From contig NC_135240.1 of assembly GCF_947623445.1 (NCBI RefSeq), positions 6,944,001 to 7,008,000 on the forward strand: a stretch of 64,000 nt of DNA. The letters are read 5' to 3'. The position numbers and the translations under genes were made by a program. Position 1 is the stretch's first letter. Each line of letters starts with the position of its first letter. This document shows positions 48,712 to 61,237 of this stretch, piece after piece. The stretch comes from Clavelina lepadiformis (Eukaryota > Chordata > Ascidiacea > Aplousobranchia > Clavelinidae). Below the pieces are notes generated by a model. That model was not told the origin of the DNA, did no database searches, and was given only the letters and a program-made list of their open reading frames with translations.

Positions 48712-50189
48712 ATGTATGAAGTAGTTGACATGTCGCCAACTGAAATACGGTTTATGCAAGACAGCATTTGCAGAAATTTCCGTCGCCACGAAGGGTCTGT
48801 TAACGGCAGCATAAACAGTATTTTAAGAGGCAAGATGTCAGCATTAGACTTCCCTAAGATCTCCGTCATTCCTTTCAAGGGAAAATACTTTAGTGAAGAT
48901 AACAGGAGGCTGTACGTTTTCCGGGTGTTACACTGCTTGGGTAAACTGGATTTTATTTCAGTTTATTTAAGGCGTGATTACTTAGGAAACCTACAATATC
49001 ATTTTAAGTACACCACCACTAATGAAGGGCGATCGATTAAAGTCAGAGGAGATATAACTAAACCTCATGTCCAACCCCAAGTAGAAAAACCGAGGACAGC
49101 AAGGTAAGTGTAGAAATTTGTGTTTATTTTATTAGTAGGTTATATGGCCTATGCTTCAAGGCTTTCATGGTACGTTTTTCATAGCCGAATATTTTGGTCT
49201 TGTTTAAAAACGTTTTTGTAAAGAATCACACGCCACAAAACAGCATTTAGTACGTTTCTTATTCATTGAAATACTTTTCATACTGCGGTATACCTTTACA
49301 TAGTCTAACACCTACAGTAACGTTTTGGAGCTGAAACTCATCTTTTATAAATACGTTTTAAGTAAACACCCGACATAGGGGGTTAGTCAAGTTTGCATTT
49401 TTATGAAGCTCCAGCCATCAGCCCAACAATAAACCGTTTCTAACATTAAATATCTTATAAAAATATCCTCATTTTCAAATCAACGAAGGTAACATATCAT
49501 TTATTTACAAGACTGTTTCCATAAGATTTTTTCAATTTATACCAGCTATAACGTTTTATGCTTCCCATGTTGTAAGTGTTGAGAGCTGGAGTATATAGCT
49601 TATGTTTTACATTCATGGTTAGTAACTAACAAAACTGTAAACGAAACCTAATACTCCAGGTAAAACCATTAAGTTTTTAAAGCCTATAATATGTCTACTA
49701 TACTGGGTGCAACAAAGCAGTTTTAAAAACGCTTTCAAAATTTGCAGGAATATTGCTGAGGTACGAAAACCTTTACCAACCGAGCTTATTGAAATAGAAC
49801 CGGTAGATATACGGTTCTACGCCGATGAAACAGGAAAAACTGTGTGGAAACAATTTTTGAACGACGTTGTAAAGAGCATTGCAGACGGGACATTGGACTT
49901 CTACAAGTTCCTCGGGGCTATAAATGTATTTTACAGTGTATGCGACGAAAATGGATTTTTGTATTGTTATTCTCACCTCAACAATAGAAAACTCTACGTG
50001 GCCCGTGCGCTGCAGTATATGGGTAAACTAGATAAAGTAAAAGTGAATGTGGTTAAGTGGCCGGATTCTCCGATTACGACAACAAGCGATGGAAATTTCA
50101 TAAAAATAAAGGAAAGTGATGGCACAGAACTTCCACATTCTCGTTCAGTTATCCTAATGCAACGTCGCTTGCAATTACTTTCAATTTGA
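48712..50189 (+). CDS. Two tandem ParB-like (DNRRLY-type) domains, unknown function
   Basis: Exon 1 48712-49103 and exon 2 49748-50189 join at AAG/GTAAGT and TTTGCAG in phase 2; 277 aa from the first ATG. A splice acceptor (CATTGCAG) lies 2 bp before that ATG, so an upstream exon may exist. Exon 1 encodes SPTEIRFMQDSI, FPKISVIPF and GKYFSEDNRRLYVFR. Exon 2 encodes a diverged second copy: EPVDIRFYADETG, NVFYSVCDENG, HLNNRKLYVARAL. The order 'I-R-F-x-Q-x-S-I ... D-N-R-R-L-Y-x-F' resembles ParB/sulfiredoxin-fold proteins known from bacteria and scattered eukaryotes. That is my recollection of the pattern, not a search result. Each domain is in one exon, consistent with exon duplication. No signal peptide or membrane span. 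Function not assigned. Confidence 0.75.
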
Positions 50190-50978
50190 CTTACAAATTT
50201 GCTTTCAGCATCTTGTATGAAGCCTACAGGCTACCAAGCTTTCCATTATTATCTATAAGATGTAACTTTCATTAACGCAAATATCACCACGTTTGCATCT
50301 TAATTTTGAGCTGTGTATTATTTATCATTTCTTACAAGCTTGTTTTTTTCTGTGAGCATTTAACACAAAACTTCTATTTTAACTAATTAATCGCGTCTCT
50401 ATTTGTTTTTCAAAGTGTAAGCCTATACCCCTTCTCTTGTTTTCCATATTTCCGAAAAAGCAAGTCGGCAAGTGTATGCAAATAAGTTGCTGACTCTATA
50501 ATAGTTTGTTTGTCGAAGTAAGTTATACAAAATGCATAGTGCAAAATACAGTATGTTACTCCCAATACAGGTACAATCTATAATTGGTCAAATAAAATTC
50601 ACAATAAAAAGGAGTCCAATAGAAAGCTGTATGAGATTAGGCTATGAAACAGATACAATTTATTGACTGTTTTTAACAACTACACGTGATTAGAGCCATA
50701 ATAAAATTGTGTATATTAATGGCAGTTGTTAATGCAACGGAATAATTCGATGATGTGGTTTCACTTCCACAGGTTAGAATAGAAATCGGTTTTTGAAAAG
50801 AAAAAATCATACAGTGCAGTTGAGAAGGCAAAAACGACAATCGACAAATGAGGTCAAAACAAACCAAATGTGTCATAACAAAGACGATATTACAGACATC
50901 AAACCACACAATTACAGTAAACACAATGCACCGGTGTACAAAACATTCAAGAAGAATTTTCCTTGTTTGAAAATTGCG
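50190..50978. other. Convergent gap, no gene seen
   Basis: AT-rich 0.8 kb between the tail ends of the ParB-like gene and the uncharacterised minus-strand gene. A minus-strand AATAAA near 50659-50664 could serve the latter. Confidence 0.45.
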
Positions 50979-53900
50979 TCATTTTGCTACCAAACGTTGC
51001 CTCAATTTCATCCTTAACCAGTTGTTAGGCGGCATGCATTTTATGGGCATTTCTCTCGAAAAAGGCCCTTGGTTCGGTCCGAGGCCTTGGCGGTCAAAGT
51101 TTTTATTGGCGTAGGGCGATAGCTGCCAATTTAGTTTTCTTTCTACGGCCGTTTCTCCTGGCACTGGGAAAGGGCCAAGGTTGTGTTGAATTTGTCCGCT
51201 AGTTGTCGCTGATCTCGCTTGCCCAAGACTAAAAACAGCAAACCAAAAAATTATTAATTAGAATAAATAAGTTTTAATAAAGTAAATAACAACAAACAAA
51301 TAAATAGGTAAACAGACTGGAACTATTACCAATGTACTGATATGAGACGGTTGCACCACGCTATTAGACGTAAAAAAAATTGTGCGGTAAGAATTTAGGG
51401 CTATGCATAAGAAAGAAACAACGGGAAGAAATCATACGCGAGTGTGTAGGTTTCGCCTCAGCTCTGCAATAACTCTGATTGTTTCAAATTTCACTTAATC
51501 TCAGGGAAATAATAGCTAATGAATGGATGAAATCGATGTCTACAGGCCTATGCCTGCAGCTTTTTGTGCACAGGTATAACCTTGATCATGATATATGCTT
51601 GAATTAAGGCTTAACTTGACCCACATCGCTTTCCATTGCGCTAAGTGTCGTATAAAATTTAATTTGAAGCAGCAAGGCAAAAGTGGAATTTATAAAAACT
51701 TAATTGGAAGTATATTTGACAGAAAAAGGAGTATAGCCTATATATTACATTTCGTATTTCTGTGCAGTTTTCTTCTGTAAAGTGTCCATGGAAAAAAACA
51801 AGAAAGCTACCGCTACACAGTTTCATACAAATTGATTAAATTAGTTTCATACAGTTTCATGATAAACTTCTTACTTTGGCAAAAGATTGTATTCAGCTTC
51901 TGACTGTGGAGGTGTTTTTGGTTCCGTGGCTTGGCTGTCCGCCAGTACAATTACGCCGCCGGGTTGAGTGATTCGTGGCAAAAGGCGATGCATTTTACCG
52001 CCATCTGCATAAAACTTACCATGTTAGACGTTATAACAGGCTATAAAAAATGTCCACGATAAAGTCTGGTAATTTTACAAATACACAAATAATATAGTTT
52101 TAAAGTAGTATTATTAATAGTATTAGTAGCTGTATTAAAAGTAACTATTAGTATTAGTAGTATTTTACAAGTAGACTGTAACACACCGCCATGAGGCCAG
52201 GACTGGTACACAATTTTGTGGCGGACGTTTTGTGTTAGTGGTCGACATTTTGTACTGTTCGGTTTTATTCTTAACTCTGGGCTTGTGCAGTCGGGCACTG
52301 GGGTAGATCTCCTGAAAGCAAAAGAGGGCTTTGAGCATAAAGCGCTTCCGAACGTAGAAGTAATCATAACAGCGTCATGAAAACTTTTGACAAATTACTT
52401 GGGGTCTTTCTTTAAGAGAAAATGTGAAGCGGTGAACGATTGTTTGTAAACATAATCCTTTGGTTTCAGTGCGACCACTGCAGAAGCGTCGGGCAACCTG
52501 GGAAGCCTGTACGGTGTGGCCGGGGTTTTAGCTTCGTGTGTGGCGTCGGCGTCGTGGTCCACAACTACCACTTTCGGTACAGGGGGACGTCGAAGGGAAC
52601 CTCTAGCCGGACCAATTAAGGGTTTTGAAGGAGAGCCCTCGGTGCGGGTGTAGCGTGGTAGTTGTTGAATATTCTTCGACTGATGCCACCTTTAAACGTA
52701 AAAGATACCGTGCTATAAAAGTTAGCTTGTTCTTATATCTTAACCGCTCCTATCATATATTATTCTAACTCTAAGTTATTCTATTATATTAACATTATTC
52801 TATTAAAATTATTAGGTATATAATATATAATATAGGCACATCAGTTTTCATGTGCTCTGAATACTTTGAAAAAGGTATGATGGCTTTAAAGAACGAAGTT
52901 TGTTCGTGTAATTGGCAAAAGTCGGTGCCTATTTACCTACAGAATTGCTTTAACTTTGCAAATACATCAGAAGTTAGGCAGAGATTTCCTACCTTTTGTC
53001 CGAATCTACGGTTACAATGCATTGCAATTCTACACCGTACAATGGAAAGTTCGCAGCCTTGTAAAAATAATTCATTTCATCTTTGACAAACGCTATTTAA
53101 ACTGTAACAATTTTGAAGCAATTTCTAGTCAGACTTGCAGTCTTATGCCATCTAGTCGACAAGTGGCTTAGAGATTCTATGGTCTTCTGTTCTTATTTCG
53201 TATCTTTTGATAAGGGAGGTTATCAAAACAAATGTTTGAAAGGAAAAGACCAATCAGCATAAATCTAATGCCTATTAAAGTCCGGAGCAACGTATAACAA
53301 TGCTATTGAAAAGTTTATTTATTGATAACATTGGTAATTTATTGGCAGTGATTGGTAACAAATCTTTTGACGGTAAAATTTGTTTCAGGTTACCTGTGAA
53401 ACTTTGTTAAAAGTTTTAAATTCATGCTATTATGTTGATTCCTAAATATTGCGCTACAACGCATTTTTGGGCAATATTGCGCGGTTATGCATAAACGTAC
53501 TACCATATTTCACCGTGACATAACTAAAGGTTTTGTTCTTTTTTGTTTGCTGTTAGGCTACATTCACAGGCTTTTTTATTTATAATACTGCTAAGTGTAT
53601 TGTAAAGCTTTCAAAAACAACCATAATTGTCGCTATAAGTATACTGCAATTAATGATATTATTCCGCATAAAAGTTTGATAACAGCAGCTGAAAATCTCA
53701 ATGTCTTCACCTGAACGCAGTGAACGGATCTGCCATCTTTCATGTTTTCGAAAATAACTTTTGAGCACTACAGCCGAGTTGTACCACAATAATTTCTACA
53801 CTATCTTCAATCCCAGAACATGAATTCACACAATACGTTGAACTGTTTTCTACACAGATCCAAAGACAGCCAGTACTTAGGAACAACATGTAACATTAAA

Positions 53901-54673
53901 CCGTCTTTTTAACAAAGAACGATCGCCCGAAAAGGATTGTAAGGTCACACGGTAGACAAAAAATGCCCATAATTACATACACCCAAATCTACGTTACTGA
54001 AAGCGTTTTTCGCATTACAGTTTAATCTCATAAGACATATATGTATAGGCTACTCCACATACCCACTTTGTCATTGGGTAAAAACTTTAGCTCGAACCTT
54101 CGAGACAATGTCCAATCATAAAAGGGTTCCCAAAGAAAGATTTTGAATGCACAAACACGCGCCTAAAGGGTTTCAAAGTTGCCAATTTACTTTATTGATG
54201 GTAAATATTAATTTGCGGGGAAGCGTTGTGTAATATAACTCTAGTGAGCTATTCTATACGAGACAACATAAGCTGCGAACAATCTTGCAAACGTTGAATT
54301 AGTCCTTCTGCAAGTAACTGCTGTTTCCGTTATCACTTGATAAAGATAGATCCTTTGCAGAACAGGAACAAATGTTTAAGATTTTCGTTTTATAGCTTGT
54401 GGTCATCAACAATACCGTGAATGAAAAATTCATGACAATTTTAACGCTTTTATAAAATGCCCAAGAACCATTGCCACAATGGTGAAGTGCAAAGTGAAAG
54501 TCACGTTCCCATATCCACCACTTCTGCACGTTGTATACGACTGCACACACCAATCGTATGTCGCGTGATAAGCAAGAATTTTACTACCTATACCTGATGT
54601 TAAATAAATCCATTTCCAACTTTTTCCGGTATAGTCTCCATTCCACTTCGCTGGTTGCAACGTTTGTACTCAT
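50979..54673 (-). CDS. Uncharacterised basic, proline-rich protein (5 exons)
   Basis: Exons 54673-54594, 52689-52399, 52311-52187, 52004-51875 and 51228-50979 chain in phase (2, 2, 1, 2) at GT-AG sites to 291 aa ending in TGA. Exon 1 starts MSTNVATSEVEWRLYRKKLE after AAAA. Later segments are rich in Pro, Arg, Lys and Thr (SLRRPPVPKVVVVDHD, KTPATPYRLPRLPD, NVRHKIVYQSWPHG, RLLPRITQPGGVIV) and the end is strongly basic (MPPNNWLRMKLRQ). No signal peptide, membrane span, zinc finger or known catalytic motif is visible. Coding nature rests on five consecutive in-phase splice junctions and a CG-richer composition than its surroundings. The pattern recalls small axonemal or microtubule-associated proteins, but that is only an impression. 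The first intron (1.9 kb) is the weakest link. Confidence 0.7.
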
Positions 54674-55228
54674 TTTTAAAGCTTGAGTTTTGACGCGGTC
54701 TATTTATCGGTTTTTGTCTAATGCAATAGTTAACTCAACCCTAAACAATTCAGTCAGATTCAGCCATAAACACTATAGCACTAGCATGCTGCCATATGCC
54801 CCGCCTCTTCTGTGTTTTACGCGACGTTTTTGTCCCCGCATTTGTCATTTCACCAGCCAACAACGACGGCGTGAATTTGTTTGTTTTTTTGTGTACTTGA
54901 GCCATTGTTTGGCAATTATAACGGACATAATTTGCTTTTGTCATTCACCTAAGGAGTTTGTCGGCATGATATCTGATACGTTGATCAATTCATATGACAA
55001 TTGGAAATTAAAAGCTTTATGAGAAAAAGGTAATTGGATTAGCCACGTAAATTAGCGCGTTTTAAATATGTTGTTGTAAATAAGACGCTATAAAAATTTC
55101 TTTCTTTTAAATCTACTTTTAACACTACTGGGTCCGGACCTTTTTATAGCGTAACCGGCCACTGAGATGAAAGCACACGTCTTGCTTTTCACATCGGGTT
55201 TGGACCGAGGTTTGTGTAAAGTTCCGAC

Positions 55229-55652
55229 TAAGGATGTGCCGCCAGGAAGATTATTCGGGTTCGTTCGAACCCGAATATTGTGAACGTCGACACGAACGAA
55301 TCCCGAATCTATTCGTATTAGAACCAAACAATAAAATTTCCTCCAAAAATTGTCAAGTCTCGCTTCTAAAACGACGTAATCAATAAACGAATCGCTTTCT
55401 TTCGAAAAATAGTGTTTAAAAAACGATCGAAAAAGCAAAATCGTTAGGAAATCGACCTTCATTGTAAGTACTGCTGACTCTAGTTTAGCATTGTCGGGAA
55501 ACTAGATCATCATTTTTTACGAAAATTAGTAAATTTATAAGTAATATTGTATTCGGGTTCGCCATTGTTGGTATTCGTGTTCGCCCGAATCTTCCATAAA
55601 GGCGATATTCGGCGAATCTATTCGGGTTTGGGTTCGTATCGGCCCATCCCTA
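55229..55652. mobile_element. hAT-type non-autonomous element with 8-bp target duplication
   Basis: The 424-bp element starts TAAGGATGTGC and ends GGCCCATCCCTA (inverse TAGGGATGGGCC). GTTCCGAC flanks it exactly (55221-55228 and 55653-55660). It contains subterminal repeats of GAATCTATTCG-like and TTCGGGTTCG words in both orientations, possible transposase sites. Younger relative of 23943-24379, retaining CG dinucleotides. No coding frame. Confidence 0.9.
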
Positions 55653-56346
55653 GTTCCGACGCATGCAAAGATGTTTTAAAAATTTACGATTAAGGATTTA
55701 ATTTTGTTTCAGCCCAATAAAATTGATTAATTCTGCTGTAAAGAAACAATCAATTGTAAGTTGCTTAGGACTTTAGGCTATTCTTGCATATTTTGCGGCG
55801 TCTGTCACTTCACGTATTTGACTCGCTCGGTTATTTTAAAGTTCCGGGCTTTTTTGGACCTAAAACAGGCTTCAAAAATATATGTCAGGTTCAGGCTTGT
55901 ACTGTCGGGTTCGATCGGGTTTTAACCCGTCGGCCTGTATCCACGAAAGCATCTTTGTCCGGCGATACTGAAATATGAATGTACCAGTGCACGACACTGT
56001 CTATCGTTTATCTTTAACAACAAAAAGTTTAACATCGTTGTGAAGTACAAAACGTTTTATGACCCAATGCTCTTTCACAAGGTTTGAATAATGTGGATAT
56101 AAAACATAAGGCGTTCGGTTGAGTTGGCTATATCATAGAATAAGGTTTTCTATGCCATTCCCACCCCATAATGTGCAAAACAATGGGTATTAGTAGCTTA
56201 CGAAGTTTTAGCCCATTGACAATTCTTCATTTCGTACTGAACTCGATAAGTTTTGAAGCTTAAGCTCGTATAATTTTTAGACTATAGATAATTTAATAAA
56301 AGATGAAAAGTCTATACTAAATGAAAACGAAATACTTGCAAAATAC

Positions 56347-56600
56347 CTTCTTCTGAGTATGAATTCTTTCTTCTCCTTTTGACGTTCTTCCTTTTCTCTG
56401 CTTTGCGTACCGTTTTTGGTCGAGCTATTTACAAATCCCATAGACCTACGCAAGATGGATAAGACCCAATATTCTGCCGAATTTGCTAGCATTTCTGCTC
56501 GATGAAGCTTACACGTTTTCTCTTCCATAAATGCGGTTTTGTTTGGTATCTCTTTCCCAAAAGCCCTTCTCAATGGGCTTATGACCAATTGGTCCTCAGA
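56347..56600 (-). CDS. Candidate internal exon, unknown gene
   Basis: Open for 84 codons between a possible acceptor (CGAATAG before 56600) and a donor (AGAAGAAG then GTATTT), leaving phase 2. The peptide includes LVISPLRRAFGKEIPNK, KTCKLHRAEMLAN and a Lys/Glu/Arg-rich end. Composition is protein-like, but I could not find partner exons in phase on either side, and no family is recognised. Confidence 0.3.
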
Positions 56601-57296
56601 CTATTCGAGTGTGCTTAGAGCGACACAGCAATTAAATGGCGCTTTTGTGAACTGCCTAAATGGGATTGCCAGATAGTGAAGGAAAAGGTCCTCAACAGTC
56701 AACAAGTAAAATTAACACAGACGACTTGCGTTAGATCCGTCTTTGAAGAGTCTGTTGTAATGATAAATCAATGCCTACGGAAAGCCTCTAAATGAGAACA
56801 TTGGATTTTTCTTTTGTTTGTAATTTTAACAAAATTGTCACAGTTTTCTACTTCTTTTTCTTCATCATTGTTTCTGTGGTTTTTACGAGTACCTGAATTG
56901 ATAAACCAATCGTAACAAAGTTTTTTATATAAAAATAACCAGGTGGTATCATCAGCAAACATTACCCAAAAGTAGGCTACTTTGTTGTTTGTGCGCAGTT
57001 AGCAGTGAGAATTTTTGAGAAAAATCACAACTGGTTTTCAAGCAACAAGATGCCCTGGTTGATAAAGGCGAAGAAACTATAAGGAGCCTCATTTTGCTTT
57101 AGTAGGCCGTTAGGTCTAAGTCTATAGGTTAAATATCCACCAGATTAAGAATAAAAAATGATATCATTAGTAATTTTTATGGCTGGGACCACAAAAAGAA
57201 TTCTCGCGAGCATATTGTAGTTTGTTTCACTTGGAGTGCTTCTAGCCTACATCTCCATTGTTTGTTGAGTCATTCAACGGGTTATTCAGGGTTATT

Positions 57297-57659
57297 CAAC
57301 GGGGGCGATATCGCCCCTCAGGGGGCAATTTTGTCCATCAAGGGGGCAATTGTTACAATTATTGAAGTTGGAGGACGATTTTAGTCTTTAAGGGGGTGGA
57401 AGACGCTGTTATTATTGTCTTCCAAGTTGTGACGATATAACTTAATTATGTATCTGTTATTTACCGCGCTATTATTGCATAAGGTAATAGCCTACCTGCT
57501 TTGTTTCTGATTATTCTTTCTTTTTTATGAAAATTTCAAAGCATACTGTCCTGTATATTGCAAGAAGCAAGTACATTCGTAGAAAAATAATCATAGTGGT
57601 GATTTTGACACAGAACTCCGAAATATGGTTGATTTCACAAAAAAGGTTGAAGACCACTG
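57297..57659. mobile_element. Probable hAT-type non-autonomous element
   Basis: Left end CAGGGTTATTCAACGGGGGC and right end (other strand CAGTGGTCTTCAACCT) look like imperfect hAT inverted repeats. The left part repeats GGGGGCAATT-type words. No target duplication visible. A fragment with similar words in inverse orientation lies near 60890-60970. Confidence 0.45.
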
Positions 57660-59405
57660 CTCTAGTTTAATGATTTCAAACTTATAAGCCGTCGGTGCCG
57701 TGCCAAATTTGCTTCGGGCATTATTACGCAAAATGACGCATGAATCAGCGTAAGTTTTTCGATCAAAAACCTTGTATTCCCGATGAGTTTGTATTAATTG
57801 TTTTCTTGTTTGTAAGTCAAGTTGGTAACCTTGTCAGTTTTCCTTAAACCCGAAGGCAATCTCCGATGTTTTCGAGCGGAAAAATTACGCTAAATCATGA
57901 CAAACCTCTACGTCACAATTCTCGAAATAAACTTGGCAACCGAAACAAATTTGACACGACACCGGCAAGCTTGATGAAACTTTTTGCTACAATTTGGAAG
58001 AAAAAAACCACTCTTTCTTATTCCAATGGGTGATAAAGAGGCTTTACCCACTCTTAAAGTAGTCTGTGCACTAATCACTTCTGTTTCCTGACAGTTTAAT
58101 TTTATATTTTACATGAGCCAAAACAATAATATACTCAACAAAATAACATTTAAAAAGTTTTAAGCTTAATTACTGTTTATATTAATTAGATTAGGTTAAA
58201 ATTTTTGAATTGTAGTTTAAATTGATTCCTAAAAAGCTATAGTAAGTTATGCAATAAAGTGAAAGGTAGTTTCTTTGAAGCATCATGTGGTACTCGTAAC
58301 GCTCATCTAGTTTAAACATCATCACAGAAAAAAGTTTTAGTCAGTCTTGTCTGGTCTTGTCTACGTCTATTTTCTCCCCATGTTGGTCGTAGAACTTTAT
58401 TTGTCCTATTTGTTTGAAAGTCTTATGTTAAGGAATCGATTTAAACGACGAAAATTGTATTGTGAAAACTCGTCATGTTATAGCCTAGAAGCTTTATTAG
58501 ATAAACGTTCGATATAACGATGAGGAATAATTGCCGTTTGAAGCCATGCACAAACTTCTCTCAGTCCGAGGATAAAGATTACAGGATTACCGGTACCGTA
58601 CCGTACCAAATTACAGACTTGCACCCAAAGCGTGGCCCCGCGCACAGACAGATTTTGACCTTGACTATAGTCGCAATTAAGGTTGATGTAACTAAATCTA
58701 ATTGTGTGAAACGGTTGGCCGTTGCCGCGGTTGGTTCACAATCAGGTTTTTCAGAACTCTGAAAAATTTTGAGCTGAAAAATTTAAGCATAGTTTTTGCA
58801 GGCAGCCAAAGCATAAAAATAGCCTAGTTTAATGTGGCCTATGCACTTACTGACTTAAAATTTTAAGCATCCCAAGCTGCCTACTGATTTAAAACTTTAA
58901 GAATCCCTGGCTGCCTGCGTGGTTTACCGGCTGAGTGGAGAACATGGCAACTGCACCCTCGAGACTTTTAAAGGCTGTGCTTGTTGCAATCGAATGTTTC
59001 CTTTTTTTACTGCCAAAAAAAGGCCCACAGGTTTTATGTTTAACGTAGTGGGTAGGGTCTGGTAGCCAGTGTACGTAAAACATTCTATTTTGCTGGTTCA
59101 AACCAAATAAAGCAAGTTATACTCAACGTACAATAAATAAATTCATACCATCACATGCAGAATTTCATTCTGCATAACATACTTTTAAACTGAGTCATTT
59201 AACCCAAAAATTTTAAAGTAATTTTAACTTTTTTGCAGTGTACTCAGGTTTTCCTGGAATGGAGCCACTCAACGAAATTTCCGCTAGTGTACAAAAACCA
59301 AAAATATTCAGTTTCACATGTACACAGACTTGAAATTTGGTATGCAGTTAGAAGATGAATTTTGCTTATTACCTGCAGAAACTCCATTGAATTAGACCAG
59401 AAATT

Positions 59406-59508
59406 AGGTCTAGTATAAAAGTGCACAACCAGATGATGTCACAATTTGAGTAGCTGGGATCTAATATACAAAGTCATCGTGTGGTTGTGCACTTGTATAC
59501 TAGACCCC
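59406..59508. mobile_element. Fold-back element, second copy
   Basis: About 103 bp matching 24964-25068, with the same inverted ends (AGGTCTAGTATAAAAGTGCA and the inverse of GGGTCTAGTATACAAGTGCA) and the shared core ATGTCACAATTTGAGTAGCT. Target duplication not evident. Confidence 0.8.
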
Positions 59509-59904
59509 AAAATATAATATTAAAAAAGTAATTTTTTTGATAGAATTCGAACACTGGGTAATTCTATAGACTGGATACCCAACCCTTGTGCAGACTGAAG
59601 AATGCACCCAGTATACCACTATGCACCTGATGTATGCCGATATTAGCAGTTCTGCACCCAGTCAGCCCAATTTTGGTCGTCATACACCTCCAAGATTTAA
59701 TTGAAAAGTGCCTTGCTTTCCAGCCTGGCCAGCAGACTGTTGAAATAACTGTTAAAATGGTAGGCCTATATAACTGTTTATGTTTTCACAACCTTTGTCC
59801 TCGGATTAAAGAAAATCTCTTATAATTCACCCTTCATACAAACTTTCTAGTAGGCGCCCAGACTGCACTTTTTGTTAAGTTTATGTATTTCTTCTACCTG
59901 TGTA

Positions 59905-59962
59905 CATTGTGTACACAATGTCTAAACATTGTACATGACAATGTTTAAACAATGTCCTTTGT
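59905..59962. promoter_or_regulatory. Cluster of Sox-like sites in inverted pairs
   Basis: Within 58 bp: CATTGT (59905), ACAATG (59915), CATTGT (59927), ACAATG (59938), ACAATG (59949) and CTTTGT (59957). The first two form a perfect 18-bp palindrome ACATTGTGTACACAATGT; the next two form a second inverted pair spaced by five bases. HMG-box Sox factors bind ACAATG/ACAAAG, and SoxE proteins bind such inverted pairs as dimers. Lies about 1.3 kb upstream of the synaptotagmin start. Function is inferred. Confidence 0.4.
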
Positions 59963-61237
59963 CTAAACAACAGAAAAACGGAAGAGTAAAGTGACTTTTC
60001 AGTTGCCATGGTTGCTTCCGAGACATGAATTGGCTCCGTCAGTCCATGCCATACCTAGTTTATGCCGAAGATCTTAGCATAACTCACATGAAATGCGCTG
60101 CCGTGTTAAAAACATTAGGCCAAGGGCCTAAGACCAGTGATCTTGAACTTTTTGTTGGAAAATTGCTCTTCTATAGGAGTTTAGTATCAAATTTGCCCCC
60201 TTACAGTTTTAACATTAAGGAATGTTTTAAACATACTCACTCTATAGTAGTAAGACAAAATATAACGAATAAGCAAAACCAAGCTTATTCGCCAAGCTAA
60301 TGAAGAAATGTTTTCAGTTGCAACTTAAAGTGTTAGATTTGAACTAGTACCAGAGGTGAAGGTGAAGTTTATCTGTATGCTTTCCAAGTAGGTTTGCCAA
60401 GTTGCAAGGTTGTCTGTTTAGGCGATATCGTATGTTCCCTGGTCTTGTTTAGTGCAAACAATTGGAATGTTTCTTTTGCCAGCATGATCTAGCTACAGCC
60501 CAGGCCAGCATTCCACTTTTACCTGGTGAAAATTTGTAATATTTGATGTTGAAATGTAAATGTGTTTATAACAACAAGGAGAAACCTGATCTTGAATTTA
60601 GAATGTTGTTTGACACAATGAAACCCAAGTTCCTTAAAATGAAATCAAAACCAAGTACCGTCCCCTGCTTGATTGATTGTTGTGCAGCTGGCAAGTGATT
60701 GTTTACCACTTCACCAGATGGATATTGCATGAGTTACAAACCAAAATAAAACATAAAAATCATGTGATATATTGCATTGTTTATTCTTGGAATAGGGAAA
60801 GATTTTGCACAACACAAAGTTGCACTTTTGCACGATATGTCATGTTTTGATTCAGTTTCAAATTTTACTACATTTCTTTTCTGCAGAAATTGCCTCTCCC
60901 CTGAAGACTGAAATTGTCTCCTAAATATGATAATTGACAAAATTGCCCCCGTGATACATTATATCGTCCCTTTTGAAGAAAACTGGTCTAGACTGTTGTA
61001 GGCCAATATTCTCAAAAGAACATGTAAGCATGCATGTTTGTATGATGGCATCCTTAGGTGTGGTATGGTTTACAATTTCACCACAAACACTTGAATACTT
61101 GGTTACCTTCTGAAAATGTTTTTATTTTTTATTCAGCTGTTTTGTTTAACTTTCATCCAGCCTTAAGCATTGCCAGTCTGACAGCATTTGATGTGTTAGC
61201 TGGTTGATAGTAACTGTGTAAATTTGCTTGAAGTTTA

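Noticed and set aside
56768-56962. Fragment of reverse transcriptase (MFADDTTW) on the minus strand
   Set aside because: Only one short motif matches; no neighbouring RT domains or element ends, so chance is more likely.
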